DNA of 64,000 bases, taken from positions 17,131,731 to 17,195,730 of the forward strand of contig NC_041008.1 in the NCBI RefSeq assembly GCF_004193775.1. Reading direction: 5' to 3'. This document shows, piece after piece, positions 33,401-45,911 of the stretch. Numbering within the stretch: position 1 is the stretch's first letter; each line of letters begins with the position of its first letter. The translations under genes were made by a program, and so were the position numbers. Origin of the DNA: Glycine soja. Its lineage: Eukaryota > Streptophyta > Magnoliopsida > Fabales > Fabaceae. The notes beneath the pieces were generated by a model, which was not told the origin of the DNA, did not search any database, and worked only from the letters and a program-made list of their open reading frames with translations.

Positions 33401-35882
33401 TTTAAAATTAATTTTAAATGTCATTATATTGAATAAACCATAAAACATGCAATGATTTACAAGATAAAGTCAACCCATTACAATAAAAAAAAAAATGTCC
33501 TCATAAAAAGATTAAATATAATTTTAGAAAACATAGTTAACAACTTAAACTTTAAAAAAACAGAAATAGTAGGAGAAATCAAAGATAGAAAATATATTTA
33601 ATTATAATCACCACAATTATTTCTTATTTTATTTAAAAATTTATAAAATGATACGAGAAATTGATGTTTAAAATTTAAACGGATTTAACTTCTGTTAAAT
33701 TTAAATATTCTTGTAATTTTCAAATGTTAAATAATAATAGCATTTAACTATTTTATAATTATAGTCTATAAATTATTAATTTTATAATATATGTGGTTTA
33801 ATTAATATAATAATAACATATTTTTATATTAAAAAATTTATTTAAATATAATTTCAACAAAACCATAATATTTTTTTATTTTTATGATTATACATGATAG
33901 TTGAAATTATTGAATATATTTTTTATAAATAAAGGATATAAAACATCATATAAATGAGTAGTTGTTAAAAAAAACTGTGTAAGAATAAAATAATAAAAGG
34001 AAAAGAAATGAAAAAAAATGAGAGAGAGGGAAAAAGTGAGAAGGAGTTGGGCCAGATAGCAGTTATGTTTCTTAGAAAATAGAAGAGCGAGAAATATTTT
34101 TTTAAAAAATAAAAAGATAAGTAAAGAGAAAAAAGTTATAGAAAATTGAGCAGTAATTTTTTTCCTTAAATTGTGATGTGTTCTATAAACAAAACCTAAT
34201 TTTCTTGTTGTATAATACAATAATTGTTTTGATATAGTACATAAATATTTATTATAGTACATAAAAATATACAATGTTATAACAATAACATAATAATTTT
34301 TTCTAATAGATATAAAAAAGGAAAAAAGATACAAAGAAAAAAGTTAAAAGAAAGAGAGAGAAAAGTTAGAAAGAAGTAGAAGTTTTAGAGGATTTTTTTT
34401 ATAAGATGATGATACTTCTTCTAGCCAAACATTGTTTTATTATAAGTAATAAATGAAAAGCATGGTATCTTGGAGCTATATTTATATTGAGTAATTCATT
34501 AACTGTAGTATCTAATATATGGATATCATCGGTTATTTAGTCTTAACTTTGATTTTTTTTAATTCCTAATTTTATAAAAAAAAAGTTATTTATTTTAATC
34601 GTTTTCATCTTATTCTCATTATCATTATGCATAGAAAAAGATTAAATTAAATAATATTTAGCAAAATCAAGAAATAAAGTAAAAATCTTATGAAATTATT
34701 AAGTAAAAGAAATAAGTGTCTAATCTTAATATAATTTTGGGATGATGATAACAAACCTTGATGTCACTGAATACTTTTATCCAACTTGTTATAAGATAAG
34801 TCGAGGATCTTCAATGAAGTAAATCTTGATATATCTAAATATACATAATTATAGCAGTTAAATATATTTTTTAACCAAAACAAATCATAAAAATTTCTAA
34901 TATGAAATGTATTTGACGTACTAAAAATTGATCTTGAAGTCAATTGACAAATTGATAAATCTAAAAACTTGAGGGATGAAAGTCCACTAAGAGCAGAAGT
35001 AATATCACTATTATTGAAATTGTTACTGGACAAGTCAAGGATCTCAAGATTCCTTAATGATGAACATAAACCTGCAAGGAATTGAATATATAGTGTTACA
35101 TTTCAGGTATACATACTTAACCTGAAGCAATCGACTAATTCCTCGATTAAAACAGCACGCCTTAGCTTTATTAATTAATAATGAAATGGACAAATGATCC
35201 TACCTTGAATATGAAGATCTGAGTCCAAATCAATATAAGACAGATATAGTTCCTTCAAAGATGTGAATCCCCCGAGGGATGGCAGGATGTCATTTGTCAA
35301 AGGGTTAAAACTTATGTCAAGGACCTCCAGATTACGCAACTTTGATGACAGAGTTTCAAAAACTTACATAGTACATGTGTTGTACGTGGAAGAAGCCAAC
35401 AAATTGAGGGAAAATAGTACCAAAAATTAGAAGAGGCTTCATGATCATAATAATCAGAAATATTATTTTATATTGTCATTTCTTTAAAATAAAAAAGACA
35501 AATATAGGTAGCCTCACCGTGAAATGAGGATGCATTGAAGCTATTATCTCTTAAATACAGAGACTTAAGAGATGAGGATGCATTTCAAATCTTTGAAGAC
35601 AACAAAATCCGAGTAATTTAGAGTTCTATATTCGGGCAAAGAAATATAGAGTTGGGCCACTCTCCCAGTGGAGGAGTTGCACTTGACTCCACCCCATTGA
35701 CAACAATCTGGACCGTCCGAGGTGTAGTAAGGATTCACAAAGCGGGAATGAAGGCCCAAAAGAGCATCTCTCTCTTCCTTCCAACAGCCTTCACAGCGAA
35801 TGGCTTCCAATAAAAGGAAAAACAAGAAACAGACGCCAACAGTACTCTTCATTATCCTCATCACAATCATATTCTGTAACAC
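30500..35882 (-). pseudogene. LRR receptor-like protein, copy A, broken at exons 1-2
   Basis: Paralogue of copy B with the same structure. Exons: 35518-35882 (exons 1 and 2 fused by deletion), 35204-35362, 34922-35071, 34757-34834, 32820-32966 and 30500-32664. Exon 1 encodes a signal peptide (STVGVCFLFFLLLEAIRC) and the LRR N-cap (GCWKEERDALLGL, DCCQWGGVKC). After VVFKDLK a deletion of about 247 bp relative to copy B, with an 8-bp filler, leads to LKCILIS and a stop at about 35565. The main exon is intact: many 24-residue LRRs, an island region, a last LRR group, a transmembrane helix (NFFCVSFVVSYTSALLVIATAL) and a short tail with no kinase. An ORF starting inside the last intron (32815) stays in frame with this exon. 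Full-length protein cannot be made. Confidence 0.85.
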
Positions 35883-38800
35883 AATTCATTTGGTCTCCTT
35901 TAAATAAGAAAACTAACAGCGTAATCACCAAGTCCTTCGTTCCCATTACGTGCTTGAGGCGCTTAATTCATTTTTGTCTCTTGTTATTGCTTTTCTCAAT
36001 ACCATACAAATTAAAATGCAGCACCTTAATTTCCACATCAAGGAAATTGCGTGCAGCGTTTGCATTACGGTCATGACTTGCTTCATAATTTCTTTTCGAT
36101 CTAAGCCCCAAATTGTACGCTTCATATATCAGCTATCCAATATATTGTATAAAAATAAAATAAATAAGAAAGATAGATAGAAGTAAAATAGAAATACAAT
36201 AAATAAGATGTATTATTTGGATGGATAAAAATGAGAGAAATGGAATATATATATATATAGCACTTGTTTGAACAAGTGGAAGAATGAGTGGAAAAAATAA
36301 ACAAATTAAATATAAAAAAACTTTTTCTGCTAATTAAAAAATTAAATTTAACTTATAAATTTTAAACTTTCTGTTGTTCTTCAACAAATTATTTAATATT
36401 TATATTTTTACAGAATTATTTAATTTTTAAAATAGAAAAAATCACAACCTACATGTCTTTCTTAGTAATAAATTATGGGATTTTTTTTTGTTTTTGTGTA
36501 GACCGACCAAAAATAATATTTTTATCCTATTTATTTTTTTTCTTCTCTATTTACACTCAAATAAATAAAGAAAATATGTTAGAACACCTCTATTTATATG
36601 TGATGTCCTCAAAAATCATTTACACATGTCTTCTTAGCATTGGTTTTTGTAGACGATATGTTTATTTACATATTATCTATCTTGTTGACTTTGTACTAGG
36701 ACAAATGTGTTCTATTAAAGCCTCGAGATGCTATTTAATGTTGTTGCCACACTCTAATGATTTTGGGGCTATATACATGATAGTATAAAGTTTGTTTAAA
36801 ACAAGTCACTCAATTATTAAAAATGGTTCGTCATTAATGCAAGGTTATGATTGAACTTAAAATAAAGGGGATTAAGGATAAGACTTGATCCTTTAAAGGG
36901 TCGAATCGATCATACGTCTAGAATCTTATGAGGAGCCAAGTCAATCAAATAATCCAATAGCATTCACCAAATATTAATATAATCTATGACGTAAATTAAG
37001 TTGAGGATCGATTCTTTGAGAGATCGAGTAGGTCAGATAATCTAAATCATTAAAAAACATGATTTCTCTGTTATGAGCATCTTCAATGTTAAACATCATT
37101 AAACTAATAGAGTTGTCTAACTCCATTTTTATGAGCTATTATATAGCATCTTTAATAAATTTAACAACTTTTCACTTTTTAATAATGTAACTCTTCATAT
37201 CTAACTTAAAATAGATCTAAAAAATTATTATAGATATTTATATTTTTTTTATTGGCCAAATAAGAAATTATTTTAATATTAAAAACAAGTTCTTGCATAA
37301 GAAGTATATGTGTACATAGTCTCTAGTCATCTAATTAACTCTAATAGTAAAAGTGTATAAAAATTAATTGTTAAGTTTAATAAGTTCTTAATTAAGCAAC
37401 TTTTATTGACGTGCCCTTATATGCATTAAATATTTATTTATTTTTGTATTTATATCTTCTTATTTTTCTCAAATATTATTTTGTATTTTTATTTATTTCT
37501 AAATTAAATGTTAAATTTTATTTTGAAACCTAACACATCATGATATATTAAAAGACAAAAAAAATGTGCATTAATTTTAATTTAAATAATATCTTTCAAG
37601 AATAATTTGTTGGGATCCCTCTTTAATTGGAGAGATTCTAGAAAATCCTAGAGCTTTTTAGAAAAGTGTAGAATTTTCTAGAATGTTTTGGAGAACTCTA
37701 GAGTAGTGTAGAACTCTCTAAAGGCTTGTGAAAGAATGTGAAAACCTCTTGAAATATTTTGGAGATGTGTGGAATCTTCTGAAACTTTATGAAAGAGTAT
37801 GAAAGGATATGGAAGGGAGTAGAAGAGTATAGAAACTCCTAGAATGTGTGAAGTATTCTAGAGAATTAATTTTGTGGAGGTGAAGTAGTATAAATAAAGG
37901 TAGAAACGTTCATTCCTAACCATCCAAGACAAGAGTGAATCCACTCCTTAGAATGAAAAAGCTAGAAAGTTAGTAAGTCTCTTTGAGAGAGAAGATAAAT
38001 AGTTTGGAAAATCTTTATCCTAAAGCTTGGGTGAGTCAACGTGGAGTGAGTCAATTTTGTAAACATATCATTGTAATCCTATTATTCTTTTGTATAGTGG
38101 AAGAATCTTGATATTGGAGAATTACAATCGTATGTTCTTATTACTACCTTTAATTACTAAGTGTCTAAATTCACAAAGTGGGAAAGTCTGAGTTTTCCCA
38201 ACATAAATTATGTACTTTAATTTAAACAATACAATTTCTGAGTCCGAGAATGTACGCTTATCCAATATTGTTCGCTATTATTATTTCTTTGTTTTCTTGT
38301 ATGAACCCGCATGATGCTCAAATAGGGGATCAGTGTTGGACAATAACACCTTCTATATTATGTTAAGTTCTTCTTAAAAATTTCATCAAAAAGTTGTTCT
38401 TAATAATTAACATGGATGGAAGATAAACTATTCCATGTCTCCAACATCCTTACTGAAATTCGGAGGGAGATTATGCAGGTAAAAATTATTAGATTTTTTT
38501 TCGGTGAAGTAGGTAGATCGTTAGATTCTTCTAAGAAAATATACTAGTTTAAATTTTTAAATTTTTACATATAATAAAAATAATATTTTAAAACAAAATA
38601 AATACTTTACTAATATAATATATATTATTATATTTATCATATTATTAATATTAATATTTAAAACTTTTATATTCATTGTGTATAAAAATTATGAAATTAA
38701 AAGCGAATAATTTTATTTTTAAATGATAATTATAATCATGATAAAAAATATGATAACTATAATATATTAAAAAATATTATTATATAAATATTAATATATA

Positions 38801-39735
38801 AATTCTTTTCTATATTTAATAATAAAATATTTTAGTATAACATAAAATTGATTTTTTACTATAATTTTATATATTTTAAAAATTTTTATCATAATGGCAT
38901 ATTTCTAATTACCGCTATATTTTTTTAATTATTTTGTCATTTTATAACTTTTTCAAAAAATATTAAATCGAATTTTAAATAGTAACAACTTTGAAGCTCC
39001 GCTTACACATTAATATTATTGAACGAAAAAGACAACATTTTATAGAAATTTTGAAAAAATATGAGATTAAATTAAAACATTTAATAAAACTGTGAACTAA
39101 CTGAATAAAATAAATAAATAATAAATATAACAAAAAATTTAACTTAAATTAATTAAATTGTTTTAAGTCCGACGTGATAGAAATAAAAGAAAATAACACG
39201 AGTTGACTTAGGTCAACTCATACATCAACTTTATGTCAATCCAAAAAACATCCTTTCTAGTAGGGACCACCTCAAGAAAAACTAAATCCAAAATCCATTT
39301 AAATTTATCTTCTATTTCAAAGAAATTGCATTCTGACAACTCTTTTATAATTATTTTTACCGTCAATAGTAAAAGAAGAAAAAAATTACATTAAATTATT
39401 AATATGATAAAATAATAAGATGAATTATAAGTTTTTTAAACCGTCATTTTAGTTTTCATATTTTAAAAAATATATAATTTTGATTTAATTATCAATTTGT
39501 ATACTTTGTTTTTTATATTTTAATTATTAATTAATTAAATTATCTTTTGACGATACTTTAAATAAATATGTTAAGTCTAAAGATTAATTAAACTAGCATA
39601 ACAGAAATAAAAATGAAAAATTAAACAAAGCTGCAAATTTTCATAATGTAAAGACTAAAGTCACAGAAAAAAAAAGTATGGAGAAAAGTTTCATAATGCA
39701 CAAAGGTTCTGCATTACTAAACTTAGGTGGAGACG
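35883..39735. repeat. Upstream module U1 (first copy, block A)
   Basis: AT-rich 5' flank of RLP copy A. It starts with a block containing GCGCTTAATTCATTTTTGTC and ATATCAGCTATCCAATATATTG and ends at about ACTAAACTTAGGTGGAGAC. The same module recurs at 39736, 58917 and 61981. It contains a solo LTR (37608-38203). ORFs inside are short and not conserved between copies, so I call none. Confidence 0.8.
37608..38203. mobile_element. Solo LTR, 596 bp, only in module U1
   Basis: Begins TGTTGGGATCCC and ends TTTTCCCAACA, with a perfect 8-bp inverted end (TGTTGGGA/TCCCAACA). The flanks TAATT (37603-37607) and TAAAT (38204-38208) form a 5-bp target duplication with one mismatch. The other modules have the empty site (AAGAATGAATTATG at about 60754; ATGAATAAATTATG at about 43244). 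A TATA-like GTATAAATAAAGG lies near 37888. No internal retroelement sequence remains. Confidence 0.88.
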
Positions 39736-42476
39736 TGGTTGACGCGCTTAATTAATTTTGGTCTCTTGTTATTGCTTTTCTCAATACCATACAAATGAAA
39801 GCACCTTGACTTCCACATCAAGGAAATTGCGTGCAGCGTTCCCATTACGGTCATGACTTGCTTCATAATTTCTTTTCGATCTAAGCCCCAAATTGTGCGC
39901 TTCATATATCAGCTATCCAATATATTGTTAATTTCTTCAGTGTTTTTATTTGTTTGCATTCAAAGTGAAACACAGAAAAAGAAATAAAATAAAAACAAAT
40001 AAGAAAGATACATAGAAGTAAAATAGAAATACAATATATAAGATCTATTATTTGGATGGATAAAAATGAGAGAAATGGAAAATGTTTTTTTTTCACTTGT
40101 TTGAACAAGTGGAAAAAAATAAATAAGTAAAATAAAAAACATTTTATGCTGATTAAAAAATTAAATTTAACTTAAAAATTTTAAACGTTTTACTACATCA
40201 TCAGTTGCTCTTCACAAAATATTATTTAATTTCTATTTTACAGAATTATTTAATTTTAAAATAGAAAAAAAGAATTAGAATACACAACGTACATCTCTTC
40301 CTTAATGACAAATTATGGAGAGAAAAAAATTATTTTTGTGTGTGGAACCGACGAAAATGTTTTCTTTATTCATCATTTCTTTATAAGCTTTGACACTTTA
40401 ATATTTTTATCCCACGTCAATTCTTTATTTCTTTTCTTCTTTATTTACACTTAAATAAATAAAGGATGGTTAATATGTTAGAGCATCTCAATTTGTATGT
40501 GACATCCTCAAAAGTCCTTTACACATGTCTTCTTAGCATTGGTTTTTTACACCGCATGTTTGTTTATACATGATCATGTCGGCTTTGTACTAGAGTCAAT
40601 GTGTTGTGTCAAAAGACGTGATATGCTATTTGACATTGTTGTCACACTCCAATGATTTTGGAAGGTATATACATCTCTAATAATGTAACTCCAATGTCGG
40701 TTTTTACTTTTCAATAATGTAACTCTTCAAATCTAACTTAAAATAGATCTCGCAAATTATTACAAATATTTATATTTTTTAATTGGTCTAGTAAGAAATT
40801 ATTTTAATATTAAAAACAGGTTCTTGTAGAAAAAGTATATGTGTTCTATATTCATGTAATTATCTCTAATAGTAAAAGTGTATAAGAATTAATTATTAAG
40901 TTTTAAATGTTCTTAAGAAACTTTCATTGGGGTGCCCTTATATGCATTAAATATCTATCTATTTTTGTATCTATATCTTCTTATTTTTCTTAAATATTTT
41001 TTATTTTTAATTAGTTCTAAATTAAACGTTAAATTTTATTTTAAAACCTAACACATCATATTATGTTAATGTGCATTAATTTTAATTTAAATAATATCTT
41101 TTATTTTAAAATAGAAAAAAATAATACACAACCTACATGTCTTTCATAGTGACAAATTATGGGAATTTTTTTTTTTTGTGTGTGGAACCGACAATATATT
41201 TTCTTCATTCTTATTTTTCTTATCAAAATAAGCTTTGAAACTTAGATATTTTTATTTAACGTGAATTCTTTATTTCTTTTCTTCTCTATTTAAACTCAAA
41301 TAAATAAAAGGTGATGTTCATATTTTAGAGGGTGTTAGAGAGAACAAAATGCTCCCTTAACTAGCCTAGTTTCCATTAGTGTCTCTTCATTCCAACTCTA
41401 TCCAACCATGAACTTGAGGAAAGTCATGAAACTCACCTCTATTTATATGTGATGTTCTCAAGAGTTCTTTACAGATGTCTTCTTAGCATTGATTTTTTGT
41501 AGATTATGTATTTGTTTACACGTGATTTTGTTAGCTCTGTACTAGGACGAATGCGTTGTGTAAAAGACGGGGTGTGTTGCTTGACGTTGTTGCCATTCCT
41601 CAACAATTTTGGGGGTATATACTTGATAGTATAAAGCCCGTTTAGAGAGAGTCACTTAACTATTAGAGTCGGTCAGTCATCAATGCAGACTGATGACCGA
41701 CACTTAGAATATAGGAGATTAAGGGTAAGACCTGATCCTTCAACGGGTTAAGTCGATTAGACATCTACAATTTTTTGAGGGGCTTAAATGCTTAAGTTGA
41801 TTATGTGTAAGTTAGTCCTCTAAGGCGTTGAGTTAGTCAAACAATCCACTAATACCCACCAAACATTAATATATTGTGTGGTTTAAATACTTGAGTGGAG
41901 AATCGATCCTTTGAGGGAGGGATCAAATTGTTGGATAGCTTAAGTAATTAAGAGACATGATTCCTTTGTTATGAGCATCTACAATATTGATCATCATTAG
42001 ATCAAAAGAGTGGCTTAACTTTGTTTTTATGAGTTCTATATAACATCTTTAATAAATTTAATGACTTTTCACTTCAATAATGTAACTCTTTAAATCTACC
42101 TTAAAATAAGTTTCACAAGTTATTACACATTTATATTTTTTAATTTGCCAAGTAAGAAAGTATTTTAATATTAAAAACAGGTTCATGTAGAAGAAGAAGT
42201 ATATGTGTTTTTAGTCTCTACTCATCTAATTAACTCTAATAGTGAAAGTGTATAACAATTAATTTTTAAGTTAAAAACTTTCTTAAGCAACTTTCATTGT
42301 TGTGCTCTTATATGCGTTAAATATCTATTTACTTTTGGGTTTATATCTTTTTATTTTTATCAAATATTATTTTTTATTTTAATCAAATTCTAAATTGAAA
42401 TTGAAATTGAAATTTTATTTTAAAACCAAACACATCAAATTATATTGAAAGACAAAAAACTGTGCATTAATTTTAA

Positions 42477-43216
42477 GAGAAAAAAATATTATACACTAAT
42501 AGTGTAAAAAAAAAATTATACCATCCAAGGTTATCAAACTCGAGAATTTACGCAGACTCGTGAAAGTTCTATAGACTCAACTCTTAGACTCGTAAGAATC
42601 TTCTTCATATAAAAATAATAATAAAATATTTGTAAAAAAACATACTAATTAAACATTTCAACAATATAATAAAGCAAAACAGTAAATCATAAAGTTCTGA
42701 ATATTTAAACCAAGTCTAGTAATAATACATCACTAGTAGACAATAACTTGTAAAGGTTATACTAGTGATAGATCATTCTTATCGAGGGTTTGATGTTATT
42801 AGAGAACAAGAGGTTTGATATTATTAAAGGTGAGAATTTTGTATTTGAAAATAACATGTTCAATGAAGATATGTTGAATGCTAAACACACATAAAACAAT
42901 AAAAAATTATTTATATTTTGGTCTAATTTTTTTTAACTTACTAACTCGTTGACTCGGTGGTAAACTCGAGAGTCTACCGAGTTTACTTAGAGTTTATAGA
43001 TTTTACTCTACTAAAAAAAGAGTTTGCTCAAGAGTCAACTCGCAGAGGACAAGTGGACTCGTAAGCTCGTAAAAGTTAGCGAGTTAACTTGAGAGTTGGA
43101 TAACCATGATATCATCATCTACTCATAATCATATCATGTATGATAAATTTGTTTATTTTTGAAATAACTATCTTAAACTAATTTAAACGATAATTTGTGT
43201 GTATAAACATCAAAAT
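42477..43216. mobile_element. 740-bp insertion with 10-bp target duplication, nested transposon inside
   Basis: Relative to U1, U3 and U4 this stretch is extra and is bracketed by TTAATTTTAA at 42467-42476 and 43217-43226, present once at the empty sites. A 9-10-bp duplication suits a Mutator-like element, though the ends are only weakly inverted (ATTATACACTA against TTTATACACAC). Inside, 42529-43105 has its own inverted ends (GGTTATCAAACTCGAG and, on the other strand, GGTTATCCAACTCTCAAG) and several ACTCG-rich repeats, so a second element seems nested. Confidence 0.65.
42529..43105. mobile_element. Nested TIR element with ACTCG-rich ends
   Basis: Starts GGTTATCAAACTCGAG and ends CTTGAGAGTTGGATAACC. 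The terminal 60-80 bp at each end are full of GACTCG/CGAGTC motifs (for example GCAGACTCGTG, CAACTCGCAGAG, GACTCGTAAGCTCG). No ORF. The superfamily is uncertain, and no clear target duplication is visible. Confidence 0.5.
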
Positions 43217-43774
43217 TTAATTTTAATTTAAATAATATCTTTCATGAATAAATTATGCGCTTTAATTTAAACAATATAATTTATGAGTCCCAAATTGCAC
43301 GCTTATCCATAATTGTTCGCTATTATTATTTTTTTGCTTTCTAGTATGTAAATCAGTCACTTGCAACATGATCGTCAAATAGTGGAGCCGTGGAACAGTG
43401 TTGGACAATAACACCTTCTATTTTGTTAAGTGGTTCTTAAAAATTTCATCTAAAAGTTGTTCTTAAAAGTCAACATGGATTGAAGAAAAACTATTCCATG
43501 TTTGATATCTCCAACATCCTTACTAAAATCCAGAGGGAAATTATGCAGATAAAAATCCTTATATTCTTCTAAGAAAATATATTTGTTTTTATTTTTAATT
43601 TTAACATATGATAAAAATAATATATTAGAATAAAATAAATACTTTATTAATATATATATATATATATCATATTTATTGCACTATTAATATTAGTATTTAA
43701 ATTTTTATATTCATTATATGTAAAATTATGAAATTAAAAATGATTATTATTATTTTTTAATAATAATTGTTTTG

Positions 43775-44205
43775 ATAATCACAAAGTTTCTCACATGCTA
43801 GGAGTTAAGGCTACATATCATTTATAAATATTCTCTCCTCTCAGCCCACTAACTCACCAAGACGTCTTTTATTAAGAACAAAATTATGACAGTTTATCGA
43901 ATATTTTAATGGACAATATCTTAAATACAGAAATCCTAACGATGCATGTGGATTTGAGGTCGAAACATTGATATTAGAAGGAGGGTCTAGACCACTCTTA
44001 TCCTTTAATCTCCATTGGGGGATTTGTTTTGGTAATCACTAAGTCATATATCACTTAGGAGTTGATGTCACAAATTGTTTATCAATATCATATTCTCTCA
44101 ACTCATCAAGATATTTTTTTACTAAGGACGAAATCATGACAAATGACCGCGACCAAGTACCCAAGTAGACAATACATTTGATTTGAGATCAAGACAATAA
44201 CTATA
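43775..44205. repeat. Extra 430-bp segment with a diverged internal duplication
   Basis: Absent from U1 at about 38735. Two related halves follow each other: GATAATCACAAAGTTTCTCA...TAGGAGTTAAGG with CTCACCAAGACGTCTTTTAT, and GGTAATCACTAAGTCATATA...TAGGAGTTGATG with CTCATCAAGATATTTTTTTA. Origin unknown. Confidence 0.45.
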
Positions 44206-44589
44206 ATATATTAAAAATATTAGTATATAAATATTAATATATAAATTGTTTTTTTCTATATTTAATAATAAAATATTTTAGTATAATATAAAATTGAATA
44301 TTTTTACTATATTTTTAATTTTTTATCACAATGGTTGATTTATAATCACCATTATATTTTTTAATTCTTTTATCATTTCATAACCTTTTAAAAATGATTA
44401 AATTCAATTTTAAATGGTAGCAATTTTGAAGCTTAGCTTACACATTAACATTGTTTGATGAAAAAGACAACATTTTACAGTAATTTTGAAAAAATACAAG
44501 AGTAAATTGAAACATTTAATAAAAGTGTCAACTAATTGAATAAAATAAATAACCAAAAAGACAAAAAAAAATAATTTAACTTATAGAAC

Positions 44590-45911
44590 ATCTTTAACAA
44601 TAGATCTTGAGTAAGAATTTTGATCTTAACCACAAATCTTTAACAACAGATCTTGAGTAAGGTCTTCAATAGATCTTCCATTAAAGAGAGAGCCAAATGA
44701 TAACGGTTAAATATGAGTTATTTTTTATAATAAAAATATATTAGAAATATGAGTTATTTTTTATAATGAAGATTTTTTACATTAGATCTAAGTCCACTCT
44801 AACAACCATAAAAAAGAAGTCAAGCTAAGGAGAAAAGACACATCGAGTCTCAGAACACTCTAGTACACACCTTGAGAACTCCCCCTTAGGGAATTCTTTC
44901 TTCCCTCTCATCATTTTCTATTCCGTTTTTCCATCCTTCTCTTCCATCAGTTCCTATACCCTTTTTTTAGTGTAAGACTCATTATGACTATGAGAGGTTA
45001 AACCCTTAGTTAGGGCTTGACACACCTAAAAAACCAAAAGATATATTGTATACTTCATATTTATCAATGCAAACAAGTGTTTTCTTTCCTATTATCATTT
45101 CTTACTTTTAATTTCATGTATCATTCATTCTTGTATCATCTTTGGGGGTTAGGTGTTTGACAGAGGGTAATCCTTAATAGAAATAAAAGAAAAGTCTTGC
45201 TTGCATTTGTTTTAGGAATTAGTCGCTCGATAGAGGATAATCTCTAATAAAACTAAAAGGAATGAATATCTTAATAAAATCATTGCTAGACATAGAGTGA
45301 TTGCATCATGCCCATGCCTCAAAGCAAACATCTAAAATTAGAACTTTATGCATTTTATCTATTAAATCTTTGCAAAGACATTTAGGAGATAAATAAGTAA
45401 AATATGTTTGTTATTGTGAGACATCGGGGGAAAGTATTCTAATAGATGCAAGTAGGAAAAATTCACCTAATTGATAAAGAAAAATCTTAATCAATATATC
45501 TTAGACAAATGAGGCATGTTAGGTTCTAACATTCTCATCTCATTGAATTTCCTATTATTTCCTTTTGTTCTCTATTAATATTTATTATCATGTCCTTTTA
45601 AATTCATCTTTTATATCTCATCTTATCTTTTCCACTTATAAATTGGAAATTATCAAAAGCAAGTACAAAATAAAGTCCATGTGAAAAATCAACATTTGAG
45701 TTGAGAGAAAAAAAATTTAAAAACATTAAAAAAATTAAATATAATGAAAGTTGAAAAAGTAGTGGAATTTATTGTGGGGCCTAAAAAAGTGACTTAAGAT
45801 CTCAAAATGAGATCTATTATTAGAACAAAAATGGAAAAAATCTTGAATCACATGTGACATTATAGGACTTATCAAAAAATGTCTCAAAATCTCACGTTAA
45901 GATTCACCACA
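44590..45911. mobile_element. Probable 1.3-kb insertion in module U2
   Basis: U1 and U3 read straight through AATTTAACTTAAATTAATTAAATT; U2 diverges after AATTTAACTTA and rejoins near 45911. Left-end sequence ACAATAGATCTTGAGT is echoed near the right end on the other strand (ATAATAGATCTCATTTTGAG, about 45800-45830), suggesting a TIR element. A TTA duplication is possible (PIF/Harbinger size) but not convincing in such AT-rich DNA. No transposase seen. Confidence 0.4.

Larger units (their letters stand above)
30162..41470. repeat. Segmental duplication block A
   Basis: Homologous to 52593-64000 (block B) from the RLP 3' flank through the gene, its introns and two successive upstream modules. 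The offset is 22431 at the left edge and about 22540 at the right. Non-coding parts such as 33000-33700 against 55440-56150 are almost identical. Block B runs off the window end, so the full length is unknown. Confidence 0.9.

Noticed and set aside
33888..34334. 148-codon minus-strand frame
   Set aside because: It falls in the large intron of RLP copy A, is low complexity (Phe/Tyr/Leu from AT-rich DNA), and is not kept in copy B.
36453..36788. 111-codon frame in module U1
   Set aside because: Broken in the other three copies of the module, with no recognisable domain.
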